DNA from: an uncultured Caryophanales bacterium
Lineage (GTDB): Bacteria; Bacillota_I; Bacilli_A; RFN20; CAG-826
Assembly: GCA_947303105.1 (NCBI GenBank)
Contig: CAMYXQ010000012.1
Location: 1 to 13,592, forward strand
DNA: 13,592 nucleotides
Direction of reading: 5' to 3'
In this document: piece by piece, positions 7,820 to 13,592 of the stretch
How positions within the stretch are numbered: the stretch's first letter is position 1
Layout: each line of letters begins with the position of its first letter
Notes under the pieces: generated by a model
Told to the model about the DNA's origin: nothing
What the model saw: the letters and a program-made list of their open reading frames with translations, nothing else
Database searches by the model: none
Made by a program: the position numbers and the translations under genes

Positions 7820-9882
7820 AAACTTTGCTGACCAAAAAAGGATGGAACCAAAATGACATCATTCAGGATGGCAATTCCTTTTTGGTCGCAAACGGGCATC
7901 TTGGTTATCGTGGCACCTTAGAAGAATATGGCGCGGACCAACTGGTCGGCCTCAATCTCGGTGGGGTTTATGACCGGAGCGGAAACCAGTGGCGCGAACC
8001 GATCGTCATGCCTAATCCGTTCCTTCTTTTGGTTGAAGCGGACGGGAAACCGATTCAGGTTTTCAAAGAGAAAGCCCGCCATCACGAAATCTCGCTCACC
8101 GATGATGGGGTATTCCATCGCCGTACCGAATTTAAAGACATCATGATTGAGTCGGAGCGCACCGCGAGCCACGCCGACGATCGATTGGTGTTAGAGCGTT
8201 TCCGTCTCATCGCAAAGAAGAGACTCGCCATTACCGTTCTCATGGGCATGGATCCAGAGATCGCCGAATTGGCCGGCCCTCATTTCAAGAGTGCTGAGTA
8301 TTCAATCCAAGACAACCGCATCCGCTTTGCCGGCGAGACCAACGAGGGCAAAAAACTCTTTGAATCCGCCGTCTATGAATGCGCGGAAAATCTCGAAAGC
8401 GTTGGCAAAACCCGGCTAAAACTTTCAAAAATCGTCGAAAAAGGTGAGATTCTCACCATTTCTGTAACCAGTCTTATTAGTGAGACCGAACCATTCGATC
8501 CGGTCGCAAACCGCTTTGAGGAAAGCCTTCAAGCCTCCCGATTGGCGTTCGAAAAGAAACTGGCAGCCGCCGATATCGGTCTCCGTGGGGATGCGGCCGC
8601 AGAAGCCGATTTACGCTATTCCATTTACCAGTCGCTCATCCTAGGCGATCGCGAACGAACGAGGTGCATCTCGGGTCGCGGGTTATCAGGGCAAACCTAT
8701 AAAGGCGCCGTGTTTTGGGATACCGAAATCTTCTTACTGCCTTTCTTCACGCTCGTTGACCCTCGAGTGGCGCGTAACTTAATTCTTTATCGCGTTAAGA
8801 CGCTCTCTGGCGCCATGGCGAAAGCCGAGGGATTAGGGTACAAGGGCGCCTTCTATGCTTGGGAGTCCCAAGACGACGGCTCAGAGCAATGCTCCAAGTA
8901 CAATGTTACCGATCCAGAAACCGGAGAACCGGTTCGGACCTATTTTGGGGAGAAGCAAATCCATATCTCCGCCGACATTCCTTACGCGATTGAAAAGTAC
9001 ATCGAGCAAACCGGTGACAAATCGATTCTTGATGAGGGTGCCCGTGAAGTGATCGAAGAATGCGCTCGCTTCTTTATGAGCCGGGCCGAACTTGGTGAGG
9101 ACGGACTTTATCATCTGAATGATGTCATCGGGCCTGACGAATATCACGAAGGCGTGGACGACAACGCATTCACTGCCTATATGGCGGAAGAGACATTGCG
9201 TTTCGCTCTCAACCGAACCAACGATGAAGACCTCCGTCAGGAAATCGCACGCTACTTGGATCATTGGTATTTGCCAAAGCCAAACGCGGATGGCGTCATT
9301 GAACAATTCAAGGGCTACTTTGCCAAAAAGGATTCGACGATCGAAGAGCTTCGCTCGTCTCTTCATCACCCGAATGAATATTGGGGCGGCGAGAACGGAG
9401 TGGCAACGCCGACCAAAATCATTAAGCAAGCCGACGTCATCGCCTTGATGGCGTTGTTGCCACATCGTTTCTCAATAGAAACGCAGATGGCCAATTATGA
9501 GTATTATGCCCCACAGACCGAACACGGCAGCTCGCTCAGCGATTCCATGTATGCGATCGTTGGGGCGCGGATCGGAAAGACGAAAGAAGCCTATGAACAT
9601 TTCCGGAAGACGGCCTCCATCGATATCCGCGGCGCCAGCAAACAATTCGCCGGTGGGGTTTATATCGGCGGCACTCATCCGGCGGCCAATGCCGGGACCG
9701 TCCTCGCCGTGACTCAAGGTTTCTTAGGGTTACAGATGCATGGCGGCGAAATTACGGTGGATCCCAAAATCCCCAAACAGATCAAATCGATTCGTCTGCG
9801 TTATGTCGCAGGCAATTCCATAAAAGAAGCGACGATCGATCGCGATGGCATCAAAACCATCAAGGAGGTAGCTCATGATTAA
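7816..9882 (+). CDS. Glycoside hydrolase family 65 phosphorylase, paralogue 2 (kojibiose-phosphorylase-like motifs)
   Basis: This second GH65 enzyme is 688 residues, on the short side for the family. The start overlaps the preceding stop (ATGA at 7816). It has GLSGQTYKGAVFWDTEIFLL (289-308), the catalytic motif VIGPDEYHEGVDDNAFT with predicted general acid Glu442, and the phosphate-site motif HGSSLS (570-575). It is clearly diverged from its neighbour. The GPDEYHEGV form of the motif is the one I associate with kojibiose-type enzymes. The acceptor-side loop (about 350-385) has an added DPETGEPVRTYFGEKQ segment absent from paralogue 1. The two enzymes therefore probably attack different linkages or acceptors, or oligomers versus dimers. 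The product, beta-glucose 1-phosphate, is the substrate of the mutase domain encoded next. Substrate assignment is uncertain. Confidence 0.92.
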   Translation: MKTLLTKKGWNQNDIIQDGNSFLVANGHLGYRGTLEEYGADQLVGLNLGGVYDRSGNQWREPIVMPNPFLLLVEADGKPIQVFKEKARHHEISLTDDGVFHRRTEFKDIMIESERTASHADDRLVLERFRLIAKKRLAITVLMGMDPEIAELAGPHFKSAEYSIQDNRIRFAGETNEGKKLFESAVYECAENLESVGKTRLKLSKIVEKGEILTISVTSLISETEPFDPVANRFEESLQASRLAFEKKLAAADIGLRGDAAAEADLRYSIYQSLILGDRERTRCISGRGLSGQTYKGAVFWDTEIFLLPFFTLVDPRVARNLILYRVKTLSGAMAKAEGLGYKGAFYAWESQDDGSEQCSKYNVTDPETGEPVRTYFGEKQIHISADIPYAIEKYIEQTGDKSILDEGAREVIEECARFFMSRAELGEDGLYHLNDVIGPDEYHEGVDDNAFTAYMAEETLRFALNRTNDEDLRQEIARYLDHWYLPKPNADGVIEQFKGYFAKKDSTIEELRSSLHHPNEYWGGENGVATPTKIIKQADVIALMALLPHRFSIETQMANYEYYAPQTEHGSSLSDSMYAIVGARIGKTKEAYEHFRKTASIDIRGASKQFAGGVYIGGTHPAANAGTVLAVTQGFLGLQMHGGEITVDPKIPKQIKSIRLRYVAGNSIKEATIDRDGIKTIKEVAHD

Positions 9883-11659
9883 AGGAATCATCTTTGACTT
9901 GGATGGCGTTCTGATCAGCACGGACACGCTGCATTACCAAGCTTGGAAAAAGATTGCCGACGCGGAAGGCATTCCTTTCGACGAGACGATCAACAACCAA
10001 CTTCGCGGTGTGTCGCGCATGGCGTCGCTTGAGATTATTCTTCGCAAAGCGAAGAAACAATACACGCAAGAAGAAAAAGAAGCCCTTGCCGAACAAAAAA
10101 ACCAATATTATGTAGACTCCTTGAAAACATTGAATCCGGAGATGGTGAGCGCGGAGATCCGCGAACTGCTCGCCAAATTCAAAGCCGATGGTTATAAACT
10201 CGCAATCGGCTCTTCGAGCAAGAACACCCAAGCCATTCTTCAAGCGATCGATTTGGTTTCGCCATTCGATGCGATTATCGATGGCACGATGATCGAACGG
10301 ACCAAACCCGACCCCGAAGTCTTCCTCAAAGGAGCGGCTACCCTCGGACTAGAACCGCGCGAATGCTTGGTCATCGAAGATGCGGCTTCCGGGGTCAAGG
10401 CCGCCAAAGCCGGCGGATTCATCGCCGTGGGTATTGGCGACGCAGCCAAAAACAAACTCACGGATTATCCGATTCAGTCTTTACTAGAAATCCCCGAAGT
10501 GATCCAAAAAGCCCAAGCTCCGGCGATGGTCATCACCCATCTCAAGAAAATCTACCCGAACGGATTCGAAGCCATTCGCGATTTCAGTTTGGAAATCAAT
10601 CGGGACGAGTTTGTGGTGTTTGTCGGACCTTCCGGCTGCGGCAAATCAACGATTCTCAGAATGATCGCCGGCCTCGAAGACGTCACCGATGGCTCCGTGG
10701 TCCTAAATGGTGAGGATGTCACCGACAAAGATAGCAAAGACCGCAACATGGCCATGGTTTTCCAAAACTATGCTTTGTATCCGCATCGCACCGTGGCTGG
10801 CAATATTTCGTTCCCGTTGGATGTCACCAAGAGAACCCCGATTAAACACTTCTTTGATATCAAATGGCGCAAAGCTCGCAAACAACAAATCAAAGAAGCG
10901 GTCCAGCTTGCGGCGGAACGCGTCGGTCTCGGTGATTTGTTAGATCAGAAGCCCGAGAATCTTTCCGGTGGTCAGCGTCAGCGTGTCGCATTGGCGCGCG
11001 CTCTTGTTCGCGATCCGAAGGTCTTCTTGCTTGACGAACCGCTTTCCAATTTGGATGCCAAGATGCGTGTTCAGATGCGTAGCGAGATCACCCGCCTGCA
11101 CGACAAACTCAACACTATCTTCATCTATGTTACACACGACCAAGTCGAAGCCATGACCATGGGCACCAAAATCGTGATTCTCAAAGATGGCGACATTCAG
11201 CAAGTCGGCAGCCCGCAGGAAGTGTTCATCAATCCGGTGAACCTCTTCGTCGCCGGGTTTATTGGCACCCCGCAGATGAATTTCTTTGATGCCGTCATCA
11301 ACAAAGATGCCAAAGGACACTGGGCGGAGCTAGGCGGCAAACGCATCGACTTGCCGGCCGAAAGGCTGAAAGCCTTCCCAGACGAGATGCTTGGGAAAGA
11401 AGTCACGATGGGCATCCGTCCGAAAGCCATCTCCGTCGAAGGCGACCTTGCCTTCAAAAAGCAAGGATACGAAGCCAAGATCGATCTCTTCGAACAATTG
11501 GGCGAAGAAACTTTGGTCTACGCGAAGTTCCTTGAAAAAGACATCATCATTTCCACCAGCGGCCTCGGCCGTTTCACTAAAGGCCAAGACATTGGAATCT
11601 CGTTTGACGTCACCAATGTTTGCCTCTTCGACAAAGAAACGGAAAATTCATTGCTATGA
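9875..11659 (+). CDS. Fusion protein: beta-phosphoglucomutase + MalK/MsmK-type ABC transporter ATPase
   Basis: This 594-residue polypeptide joins two normally separate enzymes. Residues 1-212 are a full beta-phosphoglucomutase of the HAD superfamily: FDLDGV with nucleophile Asp8 and acid/base Asp10, GVSR (45-48), SSSKN (113-117), Lys144 in TKPDP, and ED at 168-169. It would convert beta-glucose 1-phosphate to glucose 6-phosphate. Residues 218-594 are a full sugar-importer ATPase: Walker A GPSGCGKST (251-259), Q-loop Gln297, signature LSGGQ (363-367), Walker B FLLDE (384-388), switch His421, and a C-terminal MalK-like regulatory region. There is no stop or frameshift at the junction, and Met218 sits where a free ATPase would start. 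AAGGAGG at 9862-9868 serves the start, which overlaps the GH65 gene by 8 bp. An extra stretch of about 14 residues near 320-337 lies before the signature motif. Confidence 0.93.
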   Translation: MIKGIIFDLDGVLISTDTLHYQAWKKIADAEGIPFDETINNQLRGVSRMASLEIILRKAKKQYTQEEKEALAEQKNQYYVDSLKTLNPEMVSAEIRELLAKFKADGYKLAIGSSSKNTQAILQAIDLVSPFDAIIDGTMIERTKPDPEVFLKGAATLGLEPRECLVIEDAASGVKAAKAGGFIAVGIGDAAKNKLTDYPIQSLLEIPEVIQKAQAPAMVITHLKKIYPNGFEAIRDFSLEINRDEFVVFVGPSGCGKSTILRMIAGLEDVTDGSVVLNGEDVTDKDSKDRNMAMVFQNYALYPHRTVAGNISFPLDVTKRTPIKHFFDIKWRKARKQQIKEAVQLAAERVGLGDLLDQKPENLSGGQRQRVALARALVRDPKVFLLDEPLSNLDAKMRVQMRSEITRLHDKLNTIFIYVTHDQVEAMTMGTKIVILKDGDIQQVGSPQEVFINPVNLFVAGFIGTPQMNFFDAVINKDAKGHWAELGGKRIDLPAERLKAFPDEMLGKEVTMGIRPKAISVEGDLAFKKQGYEAKIDLFEQLGEETLVYAKFLEKDIIISTSGLGRFTKGQDIGISFDVTNVCLFDKETENSLL

Positions 11660-13284
11660 AAGGGATTTTGAGAGGATTTGTATCGATTTTGTGCTTAGCC
11701 CTTTTCGGCTGCTCTGTCGTTTCAAATTCATCTGAATCCGTTTCCGAATCCTCTTTCTCAACCTCGGAACCCGCTTCCGATAGCGTCCCCTCCTCCATTC
11801 CTAAAGACGAGGCCGGTTTCCCGATTTTGCCTTCCAGTTATCTATCACATGAGGATCGCGCGCATTCTTTCGGAGCGAAGGTCGACGGCGTGCCCCTGTA
11901 TGCAGGCATGCGCCTGTATCTAGGCGATGAGGAAGTGCCCGTTTATCGCGTCTATGTGAATACAACCTATCGTTGGGATCCCGAAGCGAAAGTTCGCACC
12001 GAGAATGGCGTGGCATCGATTTCGATCTCTTCCGGCGCGAAATTGACTTTGCAGACAACTTGGGTCGCCAATGGGCATTACGAAATCTTGCCCTCCGCGA
12101 AAAACATTGCCTCCACGCCGGATGACAATTATCGGACCCTTTCTTTCGAGATCAACCAACCTGGTGACTATACGATTGGTTATCGCTCCGAAAGAACGCT
12201 GCATCTTTTCGTGCATGACATCAACGAACCGAAACACGACTCCTCTAACTCGATGTATTTCGGCCCCGGGTTGCACGATCGAAGCAACGATAATCGCCTC
12301 TCCAGCGATAGCAGAATCAACCTAAGTTCGAATACCAAAGTCTATTTGGCCGAAGGCGCGATCGTTCGCGGCATCTTCGTTGCCAACAACGCTTCGAACA
12401 TTGAAATCTGTGGCCCCGGTTTCATCGATGGTTCGGTCTTTGACCGAAACGCCACGACGGGAACCGCGAAAATTCCTTTGGAATTCAACTATTGCTCCTC
12501 ACTCAAATTCTCTTCTTTCGCGATGCTCGATCCGGCAGGGTGGTGCTTCAACCTCTACTTCTCGACCGACATCGAACTAAACGGAGTAAAGATCATTTCG
12601 TCCCGTTCCAATGGTGACGGAATCAGTTTGCAGAGCTGCCAGAGAGTCAAAGTCAGCAACTGCTTCGTTCGAACTTATGACGACTCCATCGTCGTGAAAA
12701 ACTACCCGCGGTGGAGCGATCGCAACCAAGAAGGGACGACCGATGATATTGAAGTTTGGGGTTGCTTGATTTGGACTGACCTCGCGCAATGCCTCGAAGT
12801 GGGCTACGAAACCGTTGGTCAGAAGATGGAGAACATCCATTTCCATGACATCACTATTCTCCACGCGAACCATAAAGCCGCCCTGTCGATTCACAACGCC
12901 AACAACGCGAACATCAAGAATGTCCGTTTTGAAGATATTCGCATCGAACACTTAGATGTAGGGCAAGGCGATGGGTCGAATCTCTTGATCGATTTCAGCG
13001 TCGCCCATTCTTCGACTTGGAGCGACCAACATAAGGTCACCGGCCTTGGATCCGTCGATGGGGTCGTCGTCAATAATATCACTGTCTTACGTGGGCAAAA
13101 GACCCCGGGCATCTCAATCCGCGGCAGTTATGAAACCCGTTCCGGCTACGCTCATGAGGTTCATAAAATCACTAATGTCGCCTTATCGAATATCGTTTTG
13201 CGAAGCGAACGAATCGGCACGAATTATGCGAAATTTGCCGTCGAATATGCCGAAAACATCACCGTAGACGGCACCGCGATTTGA
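11656..13284 (+). CDS. Surface lipoprotein with parallel beta-helix glycosidase fold (GH28/GH49-like)
   Basis: This 542-residue predicted lipoprotein probably cleaves polysaccharide at the cell surface. The signal peptide ends in the lipobox LFGC (Cys19), followed by a Ser-rich linker (20-48). A beta-sandwich-like region (about 75-190, ending LHLFVHDINEP) precedes a right-handed parallel beta-helix (about 225-540) that begins VYLAEGAIVRGIF and ICGPGFIDGS. Three aspartates, NGDG (Asp321) and YDDS (Asp342, Asp343), have the 21- and 22-residue spacing of the catalytic Asp triad of GH28 polygalacturonases. The GHG histidine and RIK motifs of true polygalacturonases are not evident; the corresponding strand reads QCLEVGYET. 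Sandwich plus helix recalls GH49 dextranases, and an alpha-glucan substrate would suit the GH65 neighbours, but this is inference. ATG 11656 overlaps the fusion-gene stop (ATGA); an in-frame ATG at 11620 would put charged residues ahead of the signal peptide. Confidence 0.85.
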   Translation: MKGILRGFVSILCLALFGCSVVSNSSESVSESSFSTSEPASDSVPSSIPKDEAGFPILPSSYLSHEDRAHSFGAKVDGVPLYAGMRLYLGDEEVPVYRVYVNTTYRWDPEAKVRTENGVASISISSGAKLTLQTTWVANGHYEILPSAKNIASTPDDNYRTLSFEINQPGDYTIGYRSERTLHLFVHDINEPKHDSSNSMYFGPGLHDRSNDNRLSSDSRINLSSNTKVYLAEGAIVRGIFVANNASNIEICGPGFIDGSVFDRNATTGTAKIPLEFNYCSSLKFSSFAMLDPAGWCFNLYFSTDIELNGVKIISSRSNGDGISLQSCQRVKVSNCFVRTYDDSIVVKNYPRWSDRNQEGTTDDIEVWGCLIWTDLAQCLEVGYETVGQKMENIHFHDITILHANHKAALSIHNANNANIKNVRFEDIRIEHLDVGQGDGSNLLIDFSVAHSSTWSDQHKVTGLGSVDGVVVNNITVLRGQKTPGISIRGSYETRSGYAHEVHKITNVALSNIVLRSERIGTNYAKFAVEYAENITVDGTAI

Positions 13285-13297
13285 CGCCGGGGCCCTA

Positions 13298-13340
13298 GAC
13301 CCGCATCGGGTCAGGCAACAAAAAAGATTTATCTTTTGTT
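13298..13340 (+). terminator. Possible operon terminator region (two small hairpins)
   Basis: After the last operon gene, GACCCG (13298-13303) and CGGGTC (13307-13312) form a 6-bp stem with a CAT loop. About 10 nt later AAAAGAT (13322-13328) can pair with ATCTTTT (13331-13337), followed by a T-rich run to 13342. Neither is a textbook terminator: the first lacks an adjacent T-tract and the second has an AT-only style stem with a very tight loop. Position between two transcription units makes the role plausible. Confidence 0.35.
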
Positions 13341-13346
13341 TTCAAA

Positions 13347-13373
13347 TGTGATAATTGTTGAACAAAGAGGAGG
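13347..13373 (+). promoter_or_regulatory. Candidate extended -10 promoter and ribosome site for the last gene
   Basis: TGTGATAAT (13347-13355) fits an extended -10 element, TGn followed by GATAAT. The -35 region at the expected distance is poor (around ATTTAT), which extended -10 promoters tolerate. Transcription would begin near 13362. AGGAGG (13368-13373) follows and stands 8 nt before ATG 13382, giving a leader of about 20 nt. No operator-like palindrome is seen. Confidence 0.4.
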
Positions 13374-13381
13374 AACTTCCT

Positions 13382-13592
13382 ATGCCGATATTCGACGATG
13401 TGGCGTGGAATTTCACGTTAGATAACTTTGGCAGCGTTTGGTCTTTGATGGTCCAACTTGGTCTGCTTCTGATTTCCTTGCTTCTGGGGAACTTGCTCGT
13501 TAAGACCATCCCCTTCCTCCGCAAAGCATTCATCCCTGCGAGCTTGCTTGGCGGCGTCCTTCTTTTGCTCCTTAACCTGTTGGTGAACTTCA
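13382..13592 (+). CDS. Membrane transporter N-terminus, resembling glutamate:sodium symporter (ESS/GltS) family; partial
   Basis: The reading frame starts at ATG 13382, 8 nt after a strong AGGAGG, and runs off the right edge after 70 residues (MPIFDDVAWNF onward). Residues 20-40 (WSLMVQLGLLLISLLLGNLL) form a first membrane segment. KTIPFLRKAFIPASLLGGVL (41-60) then begins a second. A first helix followed by a fairly polar turn, an F-L-R-K-x-x-I-P motif and a Gly-Gly pair matches the start of GltS-like sodium/glutamate symporters, which are usually about 400 residues. Only about a sixth is visible, so the substrate and even the family remain tentative. It appears to have its own promoter after a 97-bp gap and is probably not part of the sugar operon. 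Confidence 0.7.
   Translation, partial: MPIFDDVAWNFTLDNFGSVWSLMVQLGLLLISLLLGNLLVKTIPFLRKAFIPASLLGGVLLLLLNLLVNF

Noticed and set aside
8881..9465. Antisense open frame (194 residues) opposite the second GH65 gene
   Set aside because: It overlaps the catalytic core of a confidently identified enzyme; no independent motif or ribosome site.
10500..10530. The mutase-ATPase junction as a frameshift or assembly artefact
   Set aside because: The frame is continuous, the mutase C-terminus reads naturally into the ATPase N-terminus, and no homopolymer run longer than five bases occurs near the junction. A miscalled stop codon cannot be fully excluded without reads.
11620..11655. ATG at 11620 as start of the beta-helix lipoprotein
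   Set aside because: It would overlap the fusion gene by 40 bp and add a charged N-terminal stretch before the signal peptide; ATG 11656 gives a stop-start overlap and a normal lipoprotein signal.

Overview
The window looks like a Gram-positive-type bacterial sugar-utilisation locus, almost entirely on the + strand. Lipobox signal peptides on the binding protein and on the last enzyme, a serine-rich linker behind one of them, strong AGGAGG-type ribosome sites and GH65/beta-phosphoglucomutase chemistry all suggest a Firmicute, perhaps an uncultured member of the Bacilli or Mycoplasmatota-like lineages. That placement is inferred without a search. Tryptophan is encoded by TGG and TGA acts as a stop, so the standard bacterial code applies. 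G+C is close to one half by eye. No rRNA, tRNA, CRISPR array, insertion sequence or local transcription regulator was seen.

Layout. (1) Positions 2-2221 hold the 3' end of a large modular extracellular protein; it is open at the left edge, so its true start is outside the window. (2) A perfect 10-bp inverted repeat (2241-2269) lies just before the ribosome site of the next gene. (3) Positions 2293-13284 form a tight, probably single operon of seven genes: sugar-binding lipoprotein, two MalF/MalG-type permeases, two different GH65 glycoside phosphorylases, a fusion of beta-phosphoglucomutase with a MalK/MsmK-type ABC ATPase, and a parallel beta-helix (GH28/GH49-like) lipoprotein glycosidase. 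Five of the six junctions are stop-start overlaps or gaps of 5 bases or less, and the sixth is an 8-bp overlap. (4) A 97-bp gap has possible terminator hairpins, an extended -10 promoter candidate and a strong ribosome site, and leads into the first 70 residues of a membrane transporter resembling the glutamate:sodium symporter (ESS/GltS) family, cut by the right edge.

How the genes fit together (inference). The surface beta-helix enzyme would trim a polysaccharide, probably an alpha-glucan, outside the cell, perhaps helped by the modular protein. The binding protein and permeases would import a short alpha-glucoside, powered by the fused ATPase. The two GH65 enzymes would split it with phosphate to beta-glucose 1-phosphate plus glucose or another acceptor. 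The mutase half of the fusion would convert that product to glucose 6-phosphate for glycolysis. The most unusual element is the single polypeptide that joins the importer's ATPase to the mutase that consumes the product of phosphorolysis.
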